This document shows, in pieces, positions 1 through 6,322 of a DNA stretch of 20,990 bases. Within the stretch, counting starts at the first letter, position 1. Each line of letters begins with the position of its first letter. The stretch is from a virus. The position numbers and the translations under genes are program-made. The stretch covers positions 1-20,990 of IMG/VR virus record IMGVR_UViG_3300032006_000114; one strand, given 5' to 3'. The notes below the pieces were generated by a model. The model worked only from the letters and a program-made list of their open reading frames with translations, was not told the DNA's origin and did not search any database.

Positions 1-1
1 T

Positions 2-583
2 TGGTGGGTTTGGGATGAAGGTTTTGCAGATGATGGTACAACTACTTACGGTAACGCAGGAGGTGCCTTTACGGCATTAAGAGCTTCAGGCGGACCTGAT
101 AACAAAGTTGTTACACCAACATCAACAGAAACAAACCTAGTTGATATAAGATGTAACGTAGTACACGCAACATCAACATCGGCCCTTTACGCTGACTTAG
201 GAGAAAGATTCGAAGCGGATCAACCTATGGGCGAAGGTGCAGTAGTTGAGTTAGGTGGTGATGCAGAAATCACAGAAGTTACCTCAGAACTATCACAACA
301 AGTATTTGGTGTTATTTCTAAACAACCAGCATATGCCATGAACGCAGGTGCAGGTAATGGAGATTCACATCCATTTGTTGCTATGACAGGAAGAACTCCA
401 GTGAGAGTTTCTGGACAAGTAGCAAAAGGTCAAAGACTAGTTTCAAGTTCAATTAAAGGAACTGCAAGAGCAGTTGCTAGTAATGAAACAATTAACCCAT
501 TCCATGTAATTGGTAGAGCCTTAGAGGCAAAAACTGATGACGGAATTGACTTGGTAAATTGTGTAGTAAGAACAAACAACTAA
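2..583 (+). CDS. C-terminal part of a fibre-like virion structural protein (5' end cut off)
   Basis: The frame is open from the first bases of the window to a TAA at 581-583, so only the last 193 residues of a longer protein are seen; an internal ATG at 227 is not the start. The segment runs from a Gly/Thr-rich stretch through ADLGERFEADQP to a compact beta-rich domain with GRTPVRVSGQVAKGQRLVSS and a GRALEAK turn near the end. This pattern matches the conserved C-terminal domain found on many marine myophage fibre and structural proteins, in which a YADLAERYE-like motif leads into a small beta domain; some relatives are linked to self-cleaving fibre chaperones. That family link is from memory. 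It is followed by a strong terminator, which fits the end of a late operon. Which fibre or baseplate protein it belongs to cannot be told from this fragment. Confidence 0.72.
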   Translation, partial: WWVWDEGFADDGTTTYGNAGGAFTALRASGGPDNKVVTPTSTETNLVDIRCNVVHATSTSALYADLGERFEADQPMGEGAVVELGGDAEITEVTSELSQQVFGVISKQPAYAMNAGAGNGDSHPFVAMTGRTPVRVSGQVAKGQRLVSSSIKGTARAVASNETINPFHVIGRALEAKTDDGIDLVNCVVRTNN

Positions 584-610
584 TAAATATTAATACTTTT
601 TAGTATATAA

Positions 611-634
611 GGGCGGACTTAGGTTCGCCCTTTT
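611..634 (+). terminator. Rho-independent terminator
   Basis: A 7-bp stem (GGGCGGA at 611-617 pairing with TTCGCCC at 624-630, including one G-T pair) encloses a 6-base loop and is followed by TTTT and an AT-rich run. It sits 27 bases after the stop of the structural gene. Read from the other strand it also follows the Nudix gene and is preceded by As, so it may end transcription from both sides. Confidence 0.85.
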
Positions 635-637
635 CAT

Positions 638-1066
638 TTATACAATTAAATCTAAAATGGTTTGGAGTTTACCTTTAATTGCTTTATTGTTTAAAGTGTT
701 TTTTAATCCACCATGCAAATTTTTTGGCCAACACTCAAACGCAGTCCAACAATATCCAGAATGTTCCGCATTTAACTTAGGAATAAATTCATTTTCAACT
801 GCAATAAGATACGTATGAAAGTAAAACTTTTGATCATTTGAAGTAAACAATTCTAAAGGAATTACTTTTTTAAAAGTTGGTGTGTTACCAATTTCTTCTT
901 CAATTTCCCTTTTTAAACTTTCAAATGCCGACTCTGAACTTAATGCTTGTCCTCCGGTTAACCCCCATGTACCTCGTGTTTTTGCATCAGTTCTTTGCAA
1001 AAATAAGAAACGTTTAGTAGATGTGCAATAGAATAGAGCACCTGAACAGATTATATTTTCTTTCAT
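638..1066 (-). CDS. Nudix hydrolase
   Basis: Nudix enzymes split nucleoside diphosphates linked to another group, such as damaged dNTPs, ADP-ribose or RNA caps, using a divalent metal. The 142-residue product has an intact Nudix box at residues 39-61: G39, five residues, E45, seven residues, then REIEEEIG (53-60). The length is normal for a single-domain enzyme. T4 has a Nudix protein (NudE), but I cannot say that this is its orthologue, and the substrate is unknown. The gene lies downstream of gp14-gp15 on the same strand, with 30 bases between. A near-consensus sigma-70 promoter ends 5 bases before ATG, so the gene can be expressed alone and without a leader. No Shine-Dalgarno site is visible. 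It ends just before the shared terminator. Confidence 0.9.
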   Translation of the reverse strand: MKENIICSGALFYCTSTKRFLFLQRTDAKTRGTWGLTGGQALSSESAFESLKREIEEEIGNTPTFKKVIPLELFTSNDQKFYFHTYLIAVENEFIPKLNAEHSGYCWTAFECWPKNLHGGLKNTLNNKAIKGKLQTILDLIV

Positions 1067-1071
1067 AGTTT

Positions 1072-1100
1072 ATTATAACAATTTATAGAAATTTTATCAA
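1072..1100 (-). promoter_or_regulatory. Sigma-70-like promoter for the Nudix gene
   Basis: On the minus strand TTGATA (1100-1095), a 17-base spacer and TATAAT (1077-1072) make an almost perfect vegetative promoter. The -10 box ends 5 bases before the ATG at 1066, so the predicted transcript starts at or next to the start codon. The -35 box overlaps the last codons of gp15. The spacer also contains CTATAAATT, close to the T4 late box. Confidence 0.65.
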
Positions 1101-2563
1101 GGAGTAGTTGCGTCTTGGCCAGAAGCATCATCATTTGCAACAAAACCACCATCTAATACTATACTCCAATTACCAGCAGTATAAACACCTTCATACGATT
1201 TTACCCATTCTGTACCATTAAATCTATATTGTATTCCAGTATGAGAATTGGTAACATAATGTTGTGTTGAATCTGGATGTGATGCATCAAATACTTTTAT
1301 CCATTTAGTATTTGCTAAATCATATTCAATAATATCGCCTACAGATGCAACTAATGTCCCCCACGTAGAACTTTGTACTGTTGCAGTTGAATCACCAAGT
1401 TGATCAATAATTAAATATCTGTCACCATCTCCAGGTGAGCCTGGTGCAAATGTTAATGGATTTATAATTTTTTTAACCGCTGTTAATGTATTTGCAGGAA
1501 TAGTATCCTGGTCAATATTGAATAATAAAATTGTATCATCTAATGTGCTAGTTGCAATAGTTCCTACTATTTCGTTTCCTGTTGCTTGTTTTAATCTTAT
1601 TTGTGAAGTACCGTTTGTAACTTTACCGTACTGATTTAAAAGTAATTTCCAATTTACAGGTGGCCCATAAGCCTCAAATGGATCAGCAAGACCAGGATCT
1701 CTAGCACCTGTGTAAAATCCAGAACCTCCAGTTCCAATTCCAGGATCCGTACTTGACGTTGTTGTACCAGTACTTCCTAATAGTCTTAATTGGTTTGCTG
1801 TAACTAATAATCCATAATTGTTAGGAGTAACATAACTTCTTGTTAACATTGTACCATCTATTAAACCTTTTACAATACCACCATCGTCGTCATATACACT
1901 CATTATAATTTTTTGTACAACACCTAACTTTTTAACTTTTACTGGTGGTGATAACCATATTGGCATAGAGAAATTTAACGATGCAACATCAATTTCTGTA
2001 TCAGCACCTACCGGTATTGTTCTAGAACTAAAACTAACACTAGTTAATTCAACATAACTTAAACTAGTCCAGTCAATATAGTTGTCTGACTTTTGTATTT
2101 CAAAGTCTGGATTGAATAGATATAAGATTTGTTCCAATATTTGTAATTTTTGATCAGTATTTGTAGTCCAAATATCAGCTGAAACTTCCAATCTAAAAGG
2201 TGATGGCATAACTTTTTCAACAGTATATCCAGCACCTAATTCATTAGTATAATTTCCGTCGCTATCAACATCTCTTTCTTTTAAATGTTGCTTCTCAATA
2301 TGATAAGGGTTTTGCATTCTTTCTCTATCATAGTTTAATTCTCTAATATAAGCGGCAATTCTTGGTGCATATTGTAATGCGTTTTCACTATTATTTCTAA
2401 TAATGTTTGCTACTTGTCTAGTTGGATCTCCATACACTACCGGAACTGCTCTTAAAGTTACAGTATCATCTTTACCTTTTCCTGTTTCTACAGAAAAGTT
2501 ACTCAAAATTCTAATAAATTGAGTTAAAAACTTTCTAACCTGTCCTTCATAAAAGTGTAACAT
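1097..2563 (-). CDS. 15: gp15-like tail sheath stabiliser / tail completion protein with long C-terminal extension
   Basis: T4 gp15 caps the tube and sheath at the head-proximal end and forms the joint to the neck. Residues 1-235 resemble gp15: an N-terminal HFYEGQVRKFLTQFIRILSN (T4 begins with a similar FYNSSFRRYATLMGDLFSN), then RAVPVVYG, the MPSPFRLEVSADIWT segment, the EQILYLFNPDFEI block and a closing SMPIWLSPPVK. The protein has 488 residues against 272 in T4. The surplus is a C-terminal extension with a Gly/Thr/Ser linker (about 255-280) and two Trp-ending repeats of the kind also seen in gp14 and gp18 here. The start ATG overlaps the gp14 stop in TAATG, so the two are translated as a coupled pair. 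The assignment comes from recalled sequence resemblance and from pairing with gp14. Confidence 0.85.
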   Translation of the reverse strand: MLHFYEGQVRKFLTQFIRILSNFSVETGKGKDDTVTLRAVPVVYGDPTRQVANIIRNNSENALQYAPRIAAYIRELNYDRERMQNPYHIEKQHLKERDVDSDGNYTNELGAGYTVEKVMPSPFRLEVSADIWTTNTDQKLQILEQILYLFNPDFEIQKSDNYIDWTSLSYVELTSVSFSSRTIPVGADTEIDVASLNFSMPIWLSPPVKVKKLGVVQKIIMSVYDDDGGIVKGLIDGTMLTRSYVTPNNYGLLVTANQLRLLGSTGTTTSSTDPGIGTGGSGFYTGARDPGLADPFEAYGPPVNWKLLLNQYGKVTNGTSQIRLKQATGNEIVGTIATSTLDDTILLFNIDQDTIPANTLTAVKKIINPLTFAPGSPGDGDRYLIIDQLGDSTATVQSSTWGTLVASVGDIIEYDLANTKWIKVFDASHPDSTQHYVTNSHTGIQYRFNGTEWVKSYEGVYTAGNWSIVLDGGFVANDDASGQDATTP

Positions 2564-3729
2564 TAATTGTCAGCCTTTGGTTTTAATGCATCAGTAAGTG
2601 CTTGTCTTTGCGTCACAGTTAAACCATTAATAGTATCTGTTGTTGTATTATTAACAAATCCTGTTTTATAATTTACTTTTGAATCTGTATTACTCATAGT
2701 TATTCTAACTGAATCTTCAATTTTAATCCATCTGAGTCCGTCATAACGGAATAATCTGTTTGGTAAGTAATCTGTTCTTAAAAAGTAATCACCTTTATCA
2801 ACGTTTGCAGTTGGAAATGAAATACCAAATCCTGCAGGATGACCATTTGGTGCAACCCCGTCACCATTTATATAGAAACCATAATGTGATGCCGCAGGTG
2901 TATCTATTGTTGCGTTAATTGGTTTATCTGAACTTATTCTATCTGTTGTGTTAACATTATCAGTTCTAATATTACCTCTTTCGTCAATAGGTGCAACATA
3001 GTATTGCTTGTAATTAAATCCTGATTTAGGTGCATCTTCTTCTGCTTGTTTAACTATTTGATCGTTAATATCTTTTTCTCTATTATAAGTTGACATATAA
3101 TTTGCTACAGAACCGGCCGTAGTAGCGTCACCTATAACATCTCTAAATTCTTGTGCGTCAACTAGTGTTTTTAATTTTAATCTTAATAAATGTGGCCACC
3201 ATGTTTGACTAAATCCTTCTGCCGCTCTGTTTACATCTTCTATAACATAATATCTTTTAAGTGCAATTGGTATACTTTCATCTAAAGAATAGTCTTCTTT
3301 CATGTGTGGGAATTCTATAACATCACCCGACATAGGCTTTCTACCCAACCTTTCAACTGAATCGTTTAAATGTACAGTTAAAAATATTGTATCATTTTGT
3401 AAAAACATACCAAATTGTGACAAATTAAAATCTATATCTTGAACATTGTATATTCCACGTATTGTATAGATATCTTGTGCGTATTTTCTATCTCTATTTT
3501 CTAAGAATAGTAAATCTTGTATAGTTCTTTCGTTAAGACTATCCCCTGAATATTGCGGTTGCGAAGGAGAAGCCGCACCATCTTTGTTTGTATCTCCTTG
3601 ATCATAAGGACCTAAATATTTGTGGAAGTGTAAATCAGTTCCACCTACAGTAAACATCTCTTTGATGTTGCGATCAAAGAACTTGTAATCATTGCCTTTT
3701 TCTGGCTTAAAAATGGATAATCTTGGCAT
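2563..3729 (-). CDS. 14: gp14-like neck protein with C-terminal extension
   Basis: T4 gp14 joins gp13 in the neck complex that closes filled heads and receives the tail. Residues up to about 200 fit gp14: an early YDQ region, IQDLLFLENRDRKYAQDIY, then FNLSQFGMFLQNDTIFLTVH and a GDVIEFPHM segment before YYVIEDVNRAAEGF. At about 388 residues it is longer than T4 gp14 (256). The added C-terminus includes GDYFLRTDYLPNRLFRYDG, a repeat typical of marine phage structural proteins. I start at ATG 3729 (MPRLSIF). An ATG at 3738 is also in frame, adding three residues, but its A is the last base of a late-promoter-like ATAAATA, so a transcript made there would not contain it. The gene diverges from gp13 across a gap of only about 40 bases. 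Confidence 0.84.
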   Translation of the reverse strand: MPRLSIFKPEKGNDYKFFDRNIKEMFTVGGTDLHFHKYLGPYDQGDTNKDGAASPSQPQYSGDSLNERTIQDLLFLENRDRKYAQDIYTIRGIYNVQDIDFNLSQFGMFLQNDTIFLTVHLNDSVERLGRKPMSGDVIEFPHMKEDYSLDESIPIALKRYYVIEDVNRAAEGFSQTWWPHLLRLKLKTLVDAQEFRDVIGDATTAGSVANYMSTYNREKDINDQIVKQAEEDAPKSGFNYKQYYVAPIDERGNIRTDNVNTTDRISSDKPINATIDTPAASHYGFYINGDGVAPNGHPAGFGISFPTANVDKGDYFLRTDYLPNRLFRYDGLRWIKIEDSVRITMSNTDSKVNYKTGFVNNTTTDTINGLTVTQRQALTDALKPKADN

Positions 3730-3737
3730 ATCATACA

Positions 3738-3744
3738 TATTTAT
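3738..3744 (-). promoter_or_regulatory. T4-late-like promoter box for gp14-gp15
   Basis: ATAAATA read on the minus strand ends 8 bases before the preferred gp14 start (3729). By T4 late-promoter spacing, transcription would begin near 3732, leaving a leader of about three bases and excluding the ATG at 3738. It faces away from the box for gp13. Confidence 0.55.
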
Positions 3745-3760
3745 TGTATAGGCAAAGGCA

Positions 3761-3767
3761 ATAAATA
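3761..3767 (+). promoter_or_regulatory. T4-late-like promoter box for gp13
   Basis: ATAAATA ends 5 bases before the gp13 ATG at 3773. With T4 late spacing the first transcribed base would be the A of the start codon. No Shine-Dalgarno site is present between box and ATG. It forms a back-to-back pair with the gp14 box. Confidence 0.6.
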
Positions 3768-3772
3768 TCAGT

Positions 3773-4534
3773 ATGTCAGAACTTCAAACAGGTCAACAAG
3801 AAATATTTGATTACGTAAAAAACAATCTAGGCGAGGGTATGATAGATGTGGAATTAGACCCAAAACACTATCAAACGGCACTAGAAAGAGCAATTAACAG
3901 GTATAGACAACGTAGTTCAAATGCAGTAGAGGAATCGTATGCTTTTCTTGAACTAAAAGAAAATCAAAATACGTATATCCTACCTGATGAAATTATAAAT
4001 GTAAGAAAATTATTCAGAAGAACAGTAGGTTCCAGAACTGAAGGTGGCGAAGGTGGTACATTATTTGAACCATTCAATTTAGCATACACTAACACATACT
4101 TGTTAAGAGCAGGTGCAACTGGCGGACTTGCCACTTATTTTGCTTTTGCAAGTTATCAAGAACTTGTTGGTAAGTTGTTTGGTTCATTTATTCAATTTCA
4201 TTTTGACGTTGCAACAAAAAAATTAACAATTACACAAAGACCGAGAGCAGACAACGAAACTGTGCTAATGCACACTGACAATTTTAGACCTGATATAACA
4301 TTATTCAAAGACATCTATGCAAAACCGTGGATTAGAGATTATGCACTTGCAGTATCAAAAACTATGCTAGGAGAAGCAAGAGGCAAATTTAATACTATTG
4401 CTGGTCCACAAGGAGGCACAACTCTAAACGGTGCTGAACTTAAACAGCAAGGACTTGCTGAAATGGAAAGATTAGATAACGAAATTGGCAACTTTGCAGA
4501 AGGTGGTACACCACACAGTTTTGTAATTGGATAG
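3773..4534 (+). CDS. 13: gp13-like neck protein
   Basis: T4 gp13 is the head-proximal neck protein that, with gp14, completes the DNA-filled head. The 253-residue product has the layout I know from marine T4-like phages: an N-terminal helical segment with DPKHYQTALERAINRYRQRS, a beta section with ENQNTYILPDEIINVRKLFR, then KPWIRDYALAVSKTMLGEAR followed by GKFNTIAGPQGG and a Glu-rich helix. T4 gp13 is somewhat longer (309). It begins the plus-strand operon; gp14 and gp15, which usually follow gp13 on the same strand, are here on the opposite strand directly upstream. Its TAG stop overlaps the GTG start of the next gene (TAGTG). Confidence 0.87.
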   Translation: MSELQTGQQEIFDYVKNNLGEGMIDVELDPKHYQTALERAINRYRQRSSNAVEESYAFLELKENQNTYILPDEIINVRKLFRRTVGSRTEGGEGGTLFEPFNLAYTNTYLLRAGATGGLATYFAFASYQELVGKLFGSFIQFHFDVATKKLTITQRPRADNETVLMHTDNFRPDITLFKDIYAKPWIRDYALAVSKTMLGEARGKFNTIAGPQGGTTLNGAELKQQGLAEMERLDNEIGNFAEGGTPHSFVIG

Positions 4535-5079
4535 TGATTGAACAAATAAACAATTTTGTTTCACAACAAACATTAGATAAAATATGGAATGCTTTTGATA
4601 GCAATCCTGTTTGGGTTTGGCGAACTTATAATGCAGATCAAAAACCTTTTTGGATTTACGATATATTTCATAAACTAGATTTTGTAGATAACAAGTTTAT
4701 TTGTAAATGGAAGAATAATCCAGATCCTGTTTTTTTAGAAATACTAGAAAAAATTAAACAACAAGCAGGTGAAAACTTTGTACCGTGGCGTTTTATTATT
4801 AACAAACAAACACATGGATTAGACAGCGGAATTCACTCTGATTTTCCAAAGGAAAAACAACAATCTAAAACTTTTATTTTATATGTAAACAAAAGTTGGG
4901 AAAAAGAATGGGGTGGTGAAACAGTATTTTACAATGATAATAAAGAGGAAATTGAAAGATGTATTCCGGAAGCAGGAAAATTAATATCATATAATTCACA
5001 AATGTTTCATCAAGGTTTAGCACCCTTAAATAATGCTACAAGAATAACTTTGGCCGTTCACGGCAAATATAATTCATAA
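4534..5079 (+). CDS. 2-oxoglutarate/Fe(II)-dependent oxygenase (prolyl-hydroxylase-like)
   Basis: The 181-residue product has the metal triad and 2-oxoglutarate anchor of the 2OG-Fe(II) oxygenase superfamily: H101 and D103 in IHSDF, H159 in QMFHQG, and R170 eleven residues later in TRITLAVHG, with a WGGETVFY strand (126-133) between. Such enzymes hydroxylate proteins, nucleotides or small molecules; the substrate here is unknown. These genes are frequent in marine T4-like phages, often next to structural genes. The start is GTG, overlapping the gp13 stop (TAGTG), so translation is probably coupled to gp13; no separate promoter is seen. A role in modifying a virion protein is possible from position alone, but that is inference. 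Confidence 0.85.
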   Translation: MIEQINNFVSQQTLDKIWNAFDSNPVWVWRTYNADQKPFWIYDIFHKLDFVDNKFICKWKNNPDPVFLEILEKIKQQAGENFVPWRFIINKQTHGLDSGIHSDFPKEKQQSKTFILYVNKSWEKEWGGETVFYNDNKEEIERCIPEAGKLISYNSQMFHQGLAPLNNATRITLAVHGKYNS

Positions 5080-5089
5080 TAAAAACACT

Positions 5090-5096
5090 TTAAATA
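5090..5096 (+). promoter_or_regulatory. Late-like promoter box for the 60-residue gene
   Basis: TTAAATA ends 7 bases before ATG 5104, a spacing close to that of several other genes here. It is a weaker match than ATAAATA. Confidence 0.35.
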
Positions 5097-5103
5097 CAAA
5101 CAT

Positions 5104-5286
5104 ATGGAAGAGTCAAGATATAAAAAATACGAAGATTGTAATCTAGATGAGTTAGAACAAATAGTTACCGACTTGGAAAATATGTCTATTAATGCATTAA
5201 AAAACAAAAAATTAGACATACGAAAAAAGATCCTAGGTGCGGTAAAAGAAGCCAAATTAGTGATTGAAAAACGTCTTAAAAAATAG
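5104..5286 (+). CDS. Small charged helical protein, unknown function
   Basis: The 60-residue product is rich in Lys, Glu and Asp and almost free of Pro and Gly, with a heptad-like spacing of Leu, Ile and Val in LDELEQIVTDLEN and in the second half, so it is probably an alpha-helical hairpin or short coiled coil. I do not recognise it. It lies 24 bases after the oxygenase and 12 bases before the dNMP kinase on the same strand. The promoter of the kinase lies inside its last codons. There is no signal peptide, membrane segment or Cys pair. Its codon use matches its neighbours, which supports a real gene. Confidence 0.65.
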   Translation: MEESRYKKYEDCNLDELEQIVTDLENMSINALKNKKLDIRKKILGAVKEAKLVIEKRLKK

Positions 5287-5292
5287 TATAAT
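5264..5292 (+). promoter_or_regulatory. Sigma-70-like promoter giving a leaderless dNMP kinase mRNA
   Basis: TTGAAA (5264-5269), a 17-base spacer and an exact TATAAT (5287-5292) are followed by 6 bases and then ATG at 5299. The expected first transcribed base, seven bases after the end of the -10 box, is exactly the A of the start codon. No Shine-Dalgarno sequence lies upstream of the ATG. Confidence 0.65.
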
Positions 5293-5298
5293 CAATAA

Positions 5299-5904
5299 AT
5301 GCTTATAGGAATAGTAGGACTAATAGGTTCTGGAAAAGATACAGTTGCAGAAAGACTAGTTGAAAAACACGGTTTTATAAAAGATTCGTTTGCTAAAAGT
5401 TTAAAAGATGCTGTAAGCTCTATGTTTAATTGGGACAGAAAAATGCTTGAAGGTAATACTAAAGAAAGCAGAGAGTGGCGAGAAAAACCAGATGCATTTT
5501 GGAGCAAACAAATGGGTAAAGAAGTAACTCCACGTTGGGTATTACAATATTTTGGTACTGAAGTTATGCGTCAAAATATGTATGATGCAATATGGGTTGA
5601 CTCTGTTATTAATAGATATAAAGGTGAACCAACTGTAATATCAGATACTAGATTTCAAAACGAAATTAAAACAATAAAAGCACATGGTGGAAAAATTATA
5701 TGTGTTAATAAAGGCCATTTACCTACAAGAGATTGGATGTGGGCACACAATTTTCATAAATCTGAATGGGATTGGATAGGCACTGATTACGATTTTGTTA
5801 TTGAAAATACAGGTACTTTAGAAGAATTATATGAAAAAGTAGACGACTTAATTATCAGCAATAAGATCACCAACACGCCAACCAAGTCTACGCACACTGC
5901 TTAA
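5299..5904 (+). CDS. 1: Deoxynucleoside monophosphate kinase (T4 gp1-like)
   Basis: T4 gp1 phosphorylates dNMPs to dNDPs to feed phage DNA synthesis. The 201-residue product starts with a beta strand and the P-loop GLIGSGKDT (7-15), followed by the KDSFAKSLKDAVSSMFNWDR block and the KESREWREKPDAFW region that I associate with marine-phage dNMP kinases. VISDTRFQNEIKTIKAHG in the second half fits the Walker-B and lid area of this P-loop kinase family. The length is near that of T4 gp1 (about 240). ATG 5299 is set by the promoter geometry, which predicts transcription from the start codon itself. Its last 19 codons, including the stop, overlap the minus-strand zinc-ribbon gene. Confidence 0.87.
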   Translation: MLIGIVGLIGSGKDTVAERLVEKHGFIKDSFAKSLKDAVSSMFNWDRKMLEGNTKESREWREKPDAFWSKQMGKEVTPRWVLQYFGTEVMRQNMYDAIWVDSVINRYKGEPTVISDTRFQNEIKTIKAHGGKIICVNKGHLPTRDWMWAHNFHKSEWDWIGTDYDFVIENTGTLEELYEKVDDLIISNKITNTPTKSTHTA

Positions 5905-6207
5905 TCGTTGACAATTAGCACACACAGTTTTTAAATTAGAGTCTTTTACATTACGTAAATTGCCATCAACAAATAGTACATCTAATTGAATAGTATTTTG
6001 TGCTTTAAATCCACATAGTTCACATTTATGTTTTTTCTTATATCCAGAACGTTGTAAAGGTGTAACTCCACCTATTTTTAGTTTATGCTTTTTACGATTA
6101 CACGTATCACACAACCTACGCCAATATATCTTACTACCTTTACGATATGCGTATGCTCGTGGTTTAGCCTTACAGCTCGTACACAACGGTCTAGTGTTTA
6201 TATTCAT
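5848..6207 (-). CDS. Double zinc-ribbon, HNH-like protein lacking the catalytic histidines
   Basis: The 119-residue basic protein has two four-Cys metal sites: C9/C12 with C33/C36, and C62/C65 with C96/C99. The second encloses an HNH-type beta-beta-alpha core: LDVLFVDGNLRNVKDSNLKT matches the usual pattern in which HH precedes I-D-G-N and an Asn (here N91) follows. The positions of the paired His are L78-F79, and the His after the final Cys is Q100, so the nuclease centre looks absent while the zinc scaffold is kept. Similar proteins are common in marine T4-like phages and are often labelled HNH endonucleases. It may bind nucleic acid without cutting. It is transcribed against its neighbours and overlaps the dNMP kinase 3' end by 57 bases. 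Confidence 0.75.
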   Translation of the reverse strand: MNINTRPLCTSCKAKPRAYAYRKGSKIYWRRLCDTCNRKKHKLKIGGVTPLQRSGYKKKHKCELCGFKAQNTIQLDVLFVDGNLRNVKDSNLKTVCANCQRLSSVRRLGWRVGDLIADN

Positions 6208-6213
6208 ATATCG

Positions 6214-6220
6214 TATTTAC
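6214..6220 (-). promoter_or_regulatory. Late-like promoter box for the zinc-ribbon gene
   Basis: Read on the minus strand, GTAAATA ends 6 bases before the ATG at 6207, again placing the predicted transcript start next to the start codon. Confidence 0.45.
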
Positions 6221-6222
6221 GT

Positions 6223-6236
6223 TACCTATATAGGTA
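6223..6236. repeat. 14-bp perfect palindrome between divergent genes
   Basis: TACCTATATAGGTA is a perfect inverted repeat without a spacer. It lies in the 115-base gap between the minus-strand zinc-ribbon gene and the plus-strand sheath gene, just upstream of the box for the former. It has the shape of an operator for a dimeric protein, but no regulator is known and an AT-rich genome yields some palindromes by chance. Confidence 0.4.
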
Positions 6237-6277
6237 CCAAAATATGGTAAATTATGTCGTAAATTTATAAAGAAGCC

Positions 6278-6284
6278 ATAAATA
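6278..6284 (+). promoter_or_regulatory. T4-late-like promoter for the sheath gene
   Basis: ATAAATA followed by CTTCAG fits the T4 late consensus (TATAAATA). Transcription is predicted to start near 6290, giving a leader of about 33 bases that contains AAGGAG at 6308-6313, nine bases before the ATG. This is one of the few genes in the window with a normal leader, fitting a very highly made protein. Confidence 0.7.
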
Positions 6285-6322
6285 CTTCAGTATACGTACA
6301 AACTTGCAAGGAGAACACGTAA

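Noticed and set aside
583-634. ATAAATA at 583-589 followed by the terminator at 611-634, as if a short RNA gene.
   Set aside because: The box includes the stop region of the structural gene, no start codon follows, and such boxes are frequent by chance in AT-rich DNA. A RNA of about 40 bases would need transcript evidence.
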